Source: Lutibacter litoralis
GTDB taxonomy: Bacteria; Bacteroidota; Bacteroidia; Flavobacteriales; Flavobacteriaceae
Direction: 5' to 3'
Assembly: GCF_014646675.1 (NCBI RefSeq)
Contig: NZ_BMNS01000007.1
Span: 62,001-126,000 of the forward strand
Length of the DNA: 64,000 nt
Under the pieces are notes generated by a model. The model was not told the DNA's origin and ran no database searches. It saw only the letters and a program-made list of their open reading frames with translations. The position numbers and the translations under genes were made by a program. Positions within the stretch are counted from its first letter, which is position 1; the number at the start of each line of letters is the position of its first letter. Below are positions 39,137-47,165 of the stretch, piece by piece.

Positions 39137-39157
39137 TCTAGATATAATAAACTTTCA

Positions 39158-39200
39158 CAAATTTATTTTTATTAAGTCTAAATAAGAATGACAATAATCA
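39158..39200 (-). promoter_or_regulatory. Promoter with CRP/FNR-like operator for MetA-like paralog 2
   Basis: On the minus strand TAAATTTG (plus CAAATTTA, 39158-39165) is the -7 element. The dyad, read on the plus strand as TGACAATAATCA, occupies 39189-39200. Centre 39194.5 is again 36.5 bp from the last base of the -7 element. Confidence 0.7.
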
Positions 39201-39205
39201 TAAAA

Positions 39206-39238
39206 CAAAAAAAACCGAACAAATAGTCCGGCTTTTAT
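39206..39238 (-). terminator. Intrinsic terminator of the odhA-odhB unit
   Basis: On the minus strand GCCGGAC, a 5-7 nt loop and GTTCGGT pair (one G-U), followed by a run of T. It lies 25 bp beyond the odhB stop, immediately next to the operator of the following gene. Confidence 0.75.
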
Positions 39239-39262
39239 TTTTAACGTTATATGAATTGGATT

Positions 39263-40468
39263 TTATAACTCCAAAGCTTTTTTAGGATTATTTTCCATTA
39301 ATATTTCAATTGGATTTTCTAACGCTTCTTTAACGGCTACTAAGAAACCAACAGATTCTTTTCCGTCAATAATTCTATGATCATAAGATAGAGCCACATA
39401 CATAATTGGTCTAATAACCACTTCGCCATTAATAGCAACAGGCCGTTCTACAATATTATGCATTCCTAAAATTCCACTTTGAGGAGGGTTTATAATTGGA
39501 GTAGATAGCATTGAGCCAAATACGCCACCGTTAGTAATAGTAAAAGTACCACCTGTCATTTCATCAACAGTTATTTGTCCGTCTCTAGCTCTAATAGCCA
39601 AACGTTTCACTTCGCTTTCAATACCTCTAAAAGTTAGATTTTCAGCATTTCTAATAACAGGAACCATTAACCCTTTTGGACCAGATACTGCTATAGAAAT
39701 ATCTTGAAAATCATGTGAAATTTTATAATCTCCATCTAGCATAGAGTTTACATCTGGATACATTTTTAAAGCTCTAACAACAGCTAAAGTAAAGAAACTC
39801 ATAAAACCTAATCCAACACCATGTTTAGTTTTAAAATCTTCTTTAAATTCTTTACGTAAATCAAAGATAGGTTTCATATCTACTTCGTTAAACGTAGTAA
39901 GCATTGCGGTCTCATTTTTAACGGTAACTAAACGCTCAGCTACTTTTCTACGTAACATAGAAAGTTTGCTTTTTTCGGATCCACGAGAACCACCAGTAGG
40001 AGTTCCCATACTTGGAACCGCTTTTACGGCGTCATCTTTAGTAATTCGACCATCTTTTCCTGTTCCTTTTATTTCTGAAGTGGAAATTCCTTTTTCAGCT
40101 AATACTTTTTTAGCTGCAGGAGAGGCAAGGCCACTTGCATAGGTGGTTTTTTCTTCTTTTGGTGGCGTTTCAACTTTTGGAGTTTCAACTTCTTTTGGAG
40201 TTTCAGTTGTTGATGCGCCTTCGGGTTTTTTAGCATCCATATCAATCAAGCAAACAATTGCTCCAACTTCTACAGCATCACCTTCTTCGGCTTTTAAAGT
40301 AATAATACCACTTTCTTCGGCAGGTAATTCTAAGGTTGCTTTGTCTGAATCTACTTCAGCAATGGGTTGATCTTTTTCAACATAATCACCATCTTCAACA
40401 AGCCAAGCTGCAATTTCTACTTCTGTGATTGATTCTCCCGGAGAGGGAACTTTCATTTCTAAAATCAT
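39263..40468 (-). CDS. odhB: 2-oxoglutarate dehydrogenase E2, dihydrolipoyllysine succinyltransferase
   Basis: A 401-residue E2 component of the 2-oxoglutarate dehydrogenase complex. Residues 1-78 are a lipoyl domain with the lipoylated Lys in [12 protein letters not shown] Pro/Thr/Glu-rich linker leads to an E3-binding domain ([15 protein letters not shown]) and then the catalytic domain, which carries the active-site SYDHRIIDG near the C-terminus. It forms the cubic core of the complex and passes succinyl groups to CoA. It lies 35 bp downstream of odhA in one operon. The E3 gene is elsewhere. Confidence 0.95.
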   Translation of the reverse strand: MILEMKVPSPGESITEVEIAAWLVEDGDYVEKDQPIAEVDSDKATLELPAEESGIITLKAEEGDAVEVGAIVCLIDMDAKKPEGASTTETPKEVETPKVETPPKEEKTTYASGLASPAAKKVLAEKGISTSEIKGTGKDGRITKDDAVKAVPSMGTPTGGSRGSEKSKLSMLRRKVAERLVTVKNETAMLTTFNEVDMKPIFDLRKEFKEDFKTKHGVGLGFMSFFTLAVVRALKMYPDVNSMLDGDYKISHDFQDISIAVSGPKGLMVPVIRNAENLTFRGIESEVKRLAIRARDGQITVDEMTGGTFTITNGGVFGSMLSTPIINPPQSGILGMHNIVERPVAINGEVVIRPIMYVALSYDHRIIDGKESVGFLVAVKEALENPIEILMENNPKKALEL

Positions 40469-40503
40469 GTTGTTAATTTTTTAGTCTATTATTGACGATT
40501 TTT

Positions 40504-43233
40504 TTATTCGTTAGTTTGAAATATATTATCTAATATTCTTTGATGTCTTCTTTTAAAACGTGCGGTTGAACCTGCTGCAGGTACAGCATAAAATGGTTGT
40601 GAGGCCACTTCTAAATGCACCAATCTAAAACGTTGCAACATATAACTCCAGGCACCCATATTTTCAGGTTCTTCTTGCGCCCAAACATAGTTTTTTACGT
40701 TTGAATATTTATCAATTATCTGTTGTAATTTATCTAAATGTAACGGAAACAGTTGTTCAATTCTTACAAATGCAATATCGTTTCTTTCTAAAGTTGCTCT
40801 TTCTGCTAATAAATCATAATAAAATTTACCAGTACAAAACACTAATTTAGTTACATTTTCTGGGGCTATTGTATCATCTATAACTTCTTGAAAACTTCCA
40901 TTTGCAAATTCATCTAAAGATGAAGTAACTAAAGGATGGCGTAATAAACTTTTTGGTGTAAATACAATAAGTGGTTTTCTGTATTTGCGTTTCATTTGAC
41001 GACGCAATAGGTGGTAAAAATTTGCAGGCGTTGTACAATCTGCAACAATCATATTATCTATGGCACATAATTGTAAAAAACGTTCCATACGTGCAGAAGA
41101 ATGCTCAGAGCCTTGCCCTTCATAGCCATGAGGTAATAAAATCACAATACCATTTTGAAGTTTCCATTTGTCCTCCGCAGCCGATAAATATTGATCGAAA
41201 ATAATTTGTGCTCCGTTGCTAAAATCTCCAAATTGAGCTTCCCAAATAGTTAATGTATTTGGATTTGCCATGGCGTATCCATAATCAAATCCTAAAACGC
41301 CATATTCCGATAACAATGAGTTATAAATATACATTTGTCCTTGATTATCGCTAATGGTGTTCAGTAAATTTATTCTTTCTTCAGAAATTTCATCACGTAA
41401 AATAGCGTGGCGATGACTAAACGTACCACGCTCTACATCTTGCCCTGAAATACGAACATCAAACCCTTCTTGAAGGAGGCTACCATAAGCTAAAGTTTCG
41501 CCCATTCCCCAATCAATTTTATCGGTTTCAAAAATCATTTTATTTCTGTCTCTTAAAATACGCTCTGCTTTTCTTAAGAATTTTACACCTTCTGGAACTG
41601 TAGAAACGATTTTTGAAATTTCTTGCAATTTAGTTTTCTCATAACTTGTATCTTCAGAAAATAACATGGCATCTAACCTGTGTCGGTCAAAATCTTCCCA
41701 GGTATCTTGCATAAATTCTCTAACCTTAGAAGTTTCGGCTTCTTTAGAAAGCTGATACTCTTTTTCTAGTAAGTTTTTAAATTCGGCAATACTATTATTA
41801 AAAAAGGCAGCGTCAATGGTACCTTCAGCAATTAATTTTTGCGCATAAATATCTCTTGGATTTTTATGTTTAGCAATAGCTTTGTATAATTTTGGTTGTG
41901 TAAAGCGAGGTTCATCACCTTCGTTATGTCCATATTTTCTATAACCTAATAAATCTATAAAAATATCACGCTTAAATTTCATTCTAAAATCTAAGGCCAT
42001 TTCTGTTGCATGTACAACAGCTTCAACATCATCGGCATTTACGTGTAATACGGGAGATAATGTAACTTTGGCTACATCGGTACAATAGGTGCTAGACCTA
42101 CCATCTAAATAATTGGTGGTAAAACCAATTTGATTATTTACAACAATATGAATAGTTCCACCAGTTGAGTATCCAGGTAATTTACTCATTTGTGTTACTT
42201 CATAAACCAAGCCTTGTCCGGCAATTGCCGCATCTCCATGGACAATAATTGGTAGAATTTTTGAATTATTTCCTCCGTAGGCTTTGTCTATTCTAGCACG
42301 TGTGATACCTTCAACAATTGGACCAACAGTTTCTAAATGTGAAGGGTTTGGAACTAGGTTCATTTTTAGTTCCTTATTATTTTTTAAAGTTTTGCTAATA
42401 GTTAAACCTAAATGATATTTAACATCCCCATCTATGGTTTTGTCTTCAAAATCTTTACCCTCAAACTCACTAAAAACATCGCGAATAGGTTTTCTAAAAA
42501 TATTTGTTAATGTGTTTAAACGACCTCTATGTGCCATACCCAAAACAAACTCATCTACATCATAAACTTCGGCAGCATTTCTAATAACAGAACTTATTGC
42601 AGGGATTAAAGTTTCTCCACCTTCTAATGAAAAACGCTTTTGCCCCACATATTTGGTTTGTAAAAAGTTTTCAAAAGTAACGGCCTGATTTAATTTTTGA
42701 AGAATATATTTTTTAGAGTCGACCGAATAATTTGGGTGGTTTGAGTTTCTATTTAATTGTTTCTGAAGCCATTTTATTTCTTCTGGATTTCGAATATACA
42801 TATATTCAACACCAATAGAATCGCAATAAATATTTTTTAGGTGTTTTATGATGTTTCTAAGTGTATTTTTACCAGATCCAATCATACTACCAGCATCAAA
42901 AACTGTATCTAAATCGTTTTCGGAAAGACCAAAATTTTCGATATCTAGGGTAGGCGTATATTGTCTGCGGGCTCTTACGGGATTTGTTTTAGTAAACAAA
43001 TGTCCACGTGTTCTGTAACCATTAATTAAATCAATTACCTTGAACTCTTTATATACATTATCCGGAATTTGAACTTTGGCATCTGTTAATGAGTAGTTTT
43101 CATTTGCAAAATCATATCCTTGAAAAAAACTTCTCCAACTTGTCTCTACACTATCAGGATTTATTAAATACTGGTCGTATAAATCGGCTATAAATTCTGT
43201 ATGTACAGCATTTAAAAATGAAAATTTATCCAT
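40504..43233 (-). CDS. odhA: 2-oxoglutarate dehydrogenase E1 component
   Basis: A 909-residue thiamin-diphosphate E1 that decarboxylates 2-oxoglutarate in the TCA cycle. The N-terminus has the typical segment AVHTEFIADLYDQYLINPDSV for E2 binding. Later come GMAHRGRLNTL, HGDAAIAGQG and HVVVNNQIGFTT, which form the ThDP/Mg site, and the C-terminal transketolase-like region (LLPHGYEGQGSEHSSARMERFLQLC). The length fits the family. Transcribed from a promoter near 43270, with odhB directly following. An intact oxidative TCA branch accords with aerobic respiratory metabolism. Confidence 0.96.
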   Translation of the reverse strand: MDKFSFLNAVHTEFIADLYDQYLINPDSVETSWRSFFQGYDFANENYSLTDAKVQIPDNVYKEFKVIDLINGYRTRGHLFTKTNPVRARRQYTPTLDIENFGLSENDLDTVFDAGSMIGSGKNTLRNIIKHLKNIYCDSIGVEYMYIRNPEEIKWLQKQLNRNSNHPNYSVDSKKYILQKLNQAVTFENFLQTKYVGQKRFSLEGGETLIPAISSVIRNAAEVYDVDEFVLGMAHRGRLNTLTNIFRKPIRDVFSEFEGKDFEDKTIDGDVKYHLGLTISKTLKNNKELKMNLVPNPSHLETVGPIVEGITRARIDKAYGGNNSKILPIIVHGDAAIAGQGLVYEVTQMSKLPGYSTGGTIHIVVNNQIGFTTNYLDGRSSTYCTDVAKVTLSPVLHVNADDVEAVVHATEMALDFRMKFKRDIFIDLLGYRKYGHNEGDEPRFTQPKLYKAIAKHKNPRDIYAQKLIAEGTIDAAFFNNSIAEFKNLLEKEYQLSKEAETSKVREFMQDTWEDFDRHRLDAMLFSEDTSYEKTKLQEISKIVSTVPEGVKFLRKAERILRDRNKMIFETDKIDWGMGETLAYGSLLQEGFDVRISGQDVERGTFSHRHAILRDEISEERINLLNTISDNQGQMYIYNSLLSEYGVLGFDYGYAMANPNTLTIWEAQFGDFSNGAQIIFDQYLSAAEDKWKLQNGIVILLPHGYEGQGSEHSSARMERFLQLCAIDNMIVADCTTPANFYHLLRRQMKRKYRKPLIVFTPKSLLRHPLVTSSLDEFANGSFQEVIDDTIAPENVTKLVFCTGKFYYDLLAERATLERNDIAFVRIEQLFPLHLDKLQQIIDKYSNVKNYVWAQEEPENMGAWSYMLQRFRLVHLEVASQPFYAVPAAGSTARFKRRHQRILDNIFQTNE

Positions 43234-43563
43234 ATTTTATGTTAGTAGTCTATGTTTTAGTTATCCCGACAAAAATACAACTTTTACTAAAACTATCATT
43301 TTAATTAAGTTAATTTATAAATTATTATAGAATTAATAAAAATTAAGGAATTCCATAATAAAAGTGATTTTTATGATACTTTATTTATGATAATTAATAA
43401 AAAGTAGATAAAAATAGTATTTTTTTTAATTGCTAAAAATGTAATTTACAAGTGTTTATAAACTTTTATAAAAATTAGTAAAAAAAAAGCACAAATTTTT
43501 TTAAAAAAAAATTGCAAAAATAAGAAAAGCTTGTATATTTGCACTCGCAAAAGCAAATTGCAT
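43234..43563. other. AT-rich intergenic region between odhA and tRNA-Asn
   Basis: These 330 bp are extremely AT-rich with long A and T runs. They hold a -7 element for odhA (CAAAAATA at 43270-43277, TATTTTTG on the minus strand) and the tRNA promoter near the right end. I see no small gene. A TGATAATTAATA sequence near 43388 has only one good half-site and is not at promoter spacing. Confidence 0.6.
43512..43541 (+). promoter_or_regulatory. Promoter of tRNA-Asn
   Basis: TTG at 43512-43514 and TATATTTG at 43534-43541 form a full Bacteroidota sigma-A promoter with 19 bp between elements. The tRNA 5' end lies 23 bp beyond, so little is trimmed from the precursor. Confidence 0.75.
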
Positions 43564-43637
43564 TCCTCCTTAGCTCAGTTGGTTAGAGCATCTGACTGTT
43601 AATCAGAGGGTCCTTGGTTCGAGTCCAAGAGGGGGAG
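43564..43637 (+). tRNA. tRNA-Asn (GTT)
   Basis: The 74-nt sequence folds into a cloverleaf. The acceptor arms TCCTCCT and AGGGGGA pair with one G-U. The D-arm contains AGCTCAGTTGGTTAGAGC, the anticodon stem CTGACT-GTT-AATCAG gives anticodon GTT, and the T-arm has TTCGAGT between CTTGG and CCAAG. The 3' CCA is not encoded after the discriminator G. It has its own promoter and terminator. Confidence 0.95.
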
Positions 43638-43645
43638 CAAAATAT

Positions 43646-43677
43646 AAAACCTTACTAGAAATAGTGAGGTTTTTTTA
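43646..43677 (+). terminator. Intrinsic terminator after tRNA-Asn
   Basis: Arms AACCTTACT and AGTGAGGTT pair (one G-U) around a 6-nt loop, followed by a run of T. The next gene's ATG is only 10 bp beyond. Confidence 0.75.
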
Positions 43678-43686
43678 AATCTATTT

Positions 43687-44085
43687 ATGAGAATTGTTTT
43701 AATTGTTGTGTTTCTTTTTTTAACCAGTTATGCAAAGGGCCAAGAGTTGGGAATTGTTAAAAATGGAAAGCACTCTATTAAATTAATTAAAAATGCATCT
43801 AATTACTCCTTATTGTATTCTGATATTAAATCAGGAGAAAATAATCTATTCTTATTCCCTAAAATAGAATCTTTTTACAATATAATTATAGATGGGTTTA
43901 ATAATACAAAAGACCATTTAGTTATAGTTAAAGCAATTAACGATACTATAATTAAGCTTGAATACAAAAGTTTAAAAGGAGTAAAAATGGTGAAAATAAG
44001 GCAGAATAATTTACAAACGAATTCTTTTGGTGTTAGCACTTTTTTTTCTAAAGAAGATATGATTACTCTGTTTGAGCAATCGTAA
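43687..44085 (+). CDS. Small exported protein of unknown function
   Basis: A 132-residue protein with a signal peptide (residues about 1-18, ending AKGQ). The rest is a mix of short strands (GIVKNGKHSIKLIKNASNYSLLYSD) with a lysine-rich C-terminal part. I do not recognise a family. Only the tRNA terminator precedes it, so its expression may depend on read-through from the tRNA promoter or an unrecognised promoter. A clear terminator follows. Confidence 0.55.
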   Translation: MRIVLIVVFLFLTSYAKGQELGIVKNGKHSIKLIKNASNYSLLYSDIKSGENNLFLFPKIESFYNIIIDGFNNTKDHLVIVKAINDTIIKLEYKSLKGVKMVKIRQNNLQTNSFGVSTFFSKEDMITLFEQS

Positions 44086-44113
44086 AAAGGAATTTCAAAT
44101 CTAAAAATATAGT

Positions 44114-44143
44114 AAGAGTTACAGAGATGTAACTCTTTTTTTA
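44114..44143 (+). terminator. Intrinsic terminator after the 132-residue protein gene
   Basis: AAGAGTTACA and TGTAACTCTT form a perfect stem with a 4-nt loop, followed by a T run. Confidence 0.8.
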
Positions 44144-44337
44144 TGCGATATAGTTGCATTATATGCACTTGATAATTTAAATGAATAAATCTTAGCCTTA
44201 TATACCCCTTAATAAAACGTTAAGCTTTTCTACAATTGTTAAAGATTCGTTAAATTGCTACTTTGTTATGCATAGTAGTGTAACAATATAATTTTACAAA
44301 CGTCATTTACGTATACTAACATAAAAAATTTATTATT

Positions 44338-44430
44338 ATGACAACTTTAAGCAAATCAAAATTTAATTCATTAAGCTTCAAAAATACTAAAAGAGCAAGT
44401 TGGGGAAACTATAGAAGATATAGTTTATAA
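44338..44430 (+). CDS. Possible 30-residue basic peptide
   Basis: An ATG-to-stop reading frame of 31 codons encoding a Ser-, Lys- and Arg-rich peptide (MTTLSKSKFNSLSFKNTKRA then SWGNYRRYSL). It stands 45 bp before a small exported protein with the same orientation and follows a terminator. It has no signal peptide or recognised motif. It could be a real small protein, a leader peptide, or chance; the lack of close overlap with other genes and clean ends are the only support. Confidence 0.3.
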   Translation: MTTLSKSKFNSLSFKNTKRASWGNYRRYSL

Positions 44431-44475
44431 ACAAAACAAATATTAATTACTAAAAACAAAACAAAACTTACAATT

Positions 44476-44799
44476 ATGAAAAAAATAAAATTATTAGCTT
44501 TAGCATTATTTATTGGATCAGCAGGGTTATTTGCAAACAACATTAATACAGATGATTCTGTAAATGATATGAGGGATGAGATTGTAGCATTAATAAATAC
44601 TCCAGATTTTCCTATTTATCAAGAAATTACAGTAAAAATAACATTTACTTTTAGTTCAGAAGGTGAAATAGTTGTGCTAGATGTAGATTCAAAAGATTTA
44701 AATATATTAAATTATATTCGAAAAAATTTAAATCAAAAAGTAATTGCAAATCCTGGAAAACAGTTTAAGAAATATACAATGCCATTGACCATTAAATAA
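44476..44799 (+). CDS. Small exported protein with a TonB-C-like fold
   Basis: A 107-residue protein with a strong signal peptide (residues 1-20, ending LFAN). The mature part (YQEITVKITFTFSSEGEIVVLDVDSKDLNILNYIRKNLNQK ... YTMPLTIK) has the strand-helix-strand order of TonB C-terminal-like domains, without the membrane anchor or proline-rich linker of a working TonB. Such short proteins are common in flavobacteria and of unknown role. It is followed by its own terminator. Confidence 0.65.
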   Translation: MKKIKLLALALFIGSAGLFANNINTDDSVNDMRDEIVALINTPDFPIYQEITVKITFTFSSEGEIVVLDVDSKDLNILNYIRKNLNQKVIANPGKQFKKYTMPLTIK

Positions 44800-44823
44800 T
44801 TTATATTCAAATTGTTTAGATTT

Positions 44824-44854
44824 AACCACTTCATTAAAATGAGGTGGTTTTCTT
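44824..44854 (+). terminator. Intrinsic terminator after the 107-residue protein gene
   Basis: Arms AACCACTTCAT and ATGAGGTGGTT pair (one G-U) around a 4-nt loop with a trailing T-rich run. Confidence 0.8.
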
Positions 44855-45044
44855 TTATAACACTTCCTATACTATAGTTTTCAAAAATAAAACAATACAA
44901 AATTATTTTTTTAACATTTATACAGCCAAAAGTATAGCGCTACTGCTTTTTAGATACTAAATTTTAAAATTTAATAAAAGGAAAAGAAATTAAGTTGTTT
45001 TATTAAAATTTAGTATTTTTAATGTTCTAAACACCTAAATCGTT

Positions 45045-45746
45045 ATGGAGTTGAATTTCCCTTTATTTGCCGGTATTATTGCTGCAATGGTGCATGTTCT
45101 TGCTGGACCAGATCATTTGGCAGCGGTTACTCCTTTTGCAATTGAAAGTAAAAAGAAAGCCTGGAAAGTTGGCTTGTTTTGGGGTGTAGGACATTTATTA
45201 GGAATGTTATTTATAGGAGTTTTATTTTTATTTTTTAAAGAATTAATTCCTATTGAAAAAATATCTGAACATAGTGAACAATTTGTAGGTATCATATTGA
45301 TTGGTTTGGGACTATGGATTTTTTTAAGAATATTTAAATCTGAAAAACACCATAAACATACCCATGTTCATACCAAAAATAATCCTGTAATTCATAAACA
45401 TGAGCATATTCATACGAGTGAGAACACACACAATCATACTCATCCAAATTTAAAACAAGGAAATATTGCTTCTTTATCTGTTGGTTTTATTCACGGTTTG
45501 GCTGGAATTGCTCATTTTTTACTTTTTTTACCTGTAATTGGATTTACTTCTATGCTTGATTCTTCAAAATATATAATTGGTTTTGCCATAGGAACCTTGC
45601 TTGCAATGATTTCTTTTGCAATTGTTATTGGAAGAATCTCAGATTTTTCAAAAAAAGACCATAACGAAACCTTTTTTAAAGGAATTCGTTTTGCCGGTGG
45701 TTTGTTTGCCCTTGTAGTTGGTGTTTATTGGACAATTGCAAATTAA
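45045..45746 (+). CDS. UreH/NiCoT-like metal permease with histidine-rich loop
   Basis: A 233-residue membrane protein with about six hydrophobic segments. The first helix ends HVLAGPDHLAAV, resembling the histidine/aspartate signature of nickel-cobalt transporters and UreH-like proteins. A long cytoplasmic or periplasmic loop at about residues 100-145 contains some fifteen histidines (KHHKHTHVHT, HKHEHIHTSENTHNHTHP), a typical Ni or Co binding patch. A second GFIHGLAGIAHFL block follows. A nickel-dependent hydrogenase is encoded about 5 kb away, so nickel supply for it is a sensible inference, but export or another metal cannot be excluded. No urease genes are visible. Confidence 0.75.
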   Translation: MELNFPLFAGIIAAMVHVLAGPDHLAAVTPFAIESKKKAWKVGLFWGVGHLLGMLFIGVLFLFFKELIPIEKISEHSEQFVGIILIGLGLWIFLRIFKSEKHHKHTHVHTKNNPVIHKHEHIHTSENTHNHTHPNLKQGNIASLSVGFIHGLAGIAHFLLFLPVIGFTSMLDSSKYIIGFAIGTLLAMISFAIVIGRISDFSKKDHNETFFKGIRFAGGLFALVVGVYWTIAN

Positions 45747-45806
45747 CAAAATAGTTATAAATTGGCTGTATTTCAAGTCAGATAATAATTTAATTAATCT
45801 TTTGAG

Positions 45807-45839
45807 CAACAATTAATTTCAGAATTAAAAGTTGTTTTT
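45807..45839 (+). terminator. Probable terminator after the metal permease gene
   Basis: CAAC..TTAATT and AATTAA..GTTG arms pair around TCAG with a small internal loop, followed by TTTTTG. Weaker than the other terminators listed. Confidence 0.45.
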
Positions 45840-45867
45840 GTGGCTTCTTTTTAACACTAATTAACTA

Positions 45868-45895
45868 TTGTAACAAGTATTTTTTAGTAAATTTG
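45868..45895 (+). promoter_or_regulatory. Promoter of the HlyD-FtsX-TolC export operon
   Basis: TTG (45868-45870) and TAAATTTG (45888-45895) are 17 bp apart and match the Bacteroidota -33/-7 pattern. The ATG lies 22 bp downstream. Confidence 0.65.
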
Positions 45896-45917
45896 AAATT
45901 CACTTTTAAAAATTGTT

Positions 45918-47162
45918 ATGAGTAAAAGAAAACTAGCCTATTTAATTGGTGGATTAGTCATTTTAATTATCACCTATACTTTTTATAATAAAACATCTAA
46001 TGAAGATATTTCAATTACAGTAAAAGTTACAAAAGGTACTTTTGTAAATGAGGTGTATATATCAGGTGAAGCGCAATCTACAAGTTCTAAAGAAATTAAA
46101 GGGCCGAGTAATTTTAGACGTTTTGGGATTTATGAAATAAAAATTGAAGATTTAGTTCCCGAAGGCACTATAGTTAATACGGGCGAATACATTGGAAAAC
46201 TTGATGTTTCTGAAATAAATAGAAAAATTTTAGACTATGAAATAAATCTTGAAGATGCACAATCTAGGTTTACAACTCAACAACTCGACACGACTTTATC
46301 TTTAAAACAAGAACGGAATAGTATTAAAGATTTGTTATTTAATATTGAAGAAGACAAACTGGAGTTGCAACGTTCTGCTTACGAATCTCCAGCTGCAATT
46401 AGATCGTTAGAAAACAAGATTGAAAAAACCAAACGTGAATTAACAGAAAAAAAAGCAGATTATTTTATAAAAAAGAGGCAGGCAGATGCTAAAATGATTC
46501 GTGTTGGGAATCAAGTGTTAAAAATAGAAAATCAAATTAAAGAGCTAACCGAATTACAAAAACAATTCACCATCTATTCTGAAGATCCAGGTATGGTTAC
46601 TTATATTAAAGAACGAAATAATAGTAAAAAGAAAATAGGATCCGTTATTTCTCCTTGGAATCCTGCAATTGCAAGTCTGCCAGATTTATCTAAAATGGAA
46701 TCTAGAACCTACAGCAATGAAGTTGATATACGAAAAATAAAAAAAGGACTAAAAGCCACTATAGGTTTTGATGCATTTCCAGATATTGAATTAGAGGGTG
46801 AAGTTACCGATGTTGCTAACATTGGTGAAAGTAACAATGGATCAGATATTAAACTTTTTCAGGTTTTAATTAAACTAAACGAAACCGATAAAAATATTAG
46901 ACCAGGTATGACAACCTCTAATAAAATTTTAATTAATCAAAAAGAAAATGTTTTAATTGCACCGTTAGAAGCTATCTTTTCTCAAGATTCAATTAGTTAT
47001 GCCTATGTAAAATCTGGATATTCTATTGAAAAAAAACAAGTAGAATTAGGACTCACTAACAACGATCAAGTTATTGTAAATAAAGGTTTAAAAGAAAACG
47101 ATATTATTTATTTAAATAAACCTCAAGATTTGGATGCTAAAAGTATAACACTCTTGAAATAA
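45918..47162 (+). CDS. HlyD/MacA-type periplasmic adaptor
   Basis: A 414-residue membrane-fusion protein with an N-terminal membrane anchor (about residues 5-23), a split lipoyl/barrel-sandwich domain, a long coiled-coil hairpin at about residues 100-210, a beta-barrel region (LKATIGFDAFPDIELEGEVTDVANIGE) and a membrane-proximal C-terminal domain. It links an inner-membrane permease to a TolC channel. The permease gene follows after 3 bp and the TolC-like gene after that, so the three form one operon. Confidence 0.88.
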   Translation: MSKRKLAYLIGGLVILIITYTFYNKTSNEDISITVKVTKGTFVNEVYISGEAQSTSSKEIKGPSNFRRFGIYEIKIEDLVPEGTIVNTGEYIGKLDVSEINRKILDYEINLEDAQSRFTTQQLDTTLSLKQERNSIKDLLFNIEEDKLELQRSAYESPAAIRSLENKIEKTKRELTEKKADYFIKKRQADAKMIRVGNQVLKIENQIKELTELQKQFTIYSEDPGMVTYIKERNNSKKKIGSVISPWNPAIASLPDLSKMESRTYSNEVDIRKIKKGLKATIGFDAFPDIELEGEVTDVANIGESNNGSDIKLFQVLIKLNETDKNIRPGMTTSNKILINQKENVLIAPLEAIFSQDSISYAYVKSGYSIEKKQVELGLTNNDQVIVNKGLKENDIIYLNKPQDLDAKSITLLK

Positions 47163-47165
47163 ATT

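Noticed and set aside
43385-43400. TGATAATTAATA as another CRP/FNR-like site.
   Set aside because: Only one half-site matches and no TAnnTTTG element is at the 36.5-bp distance on either strand.
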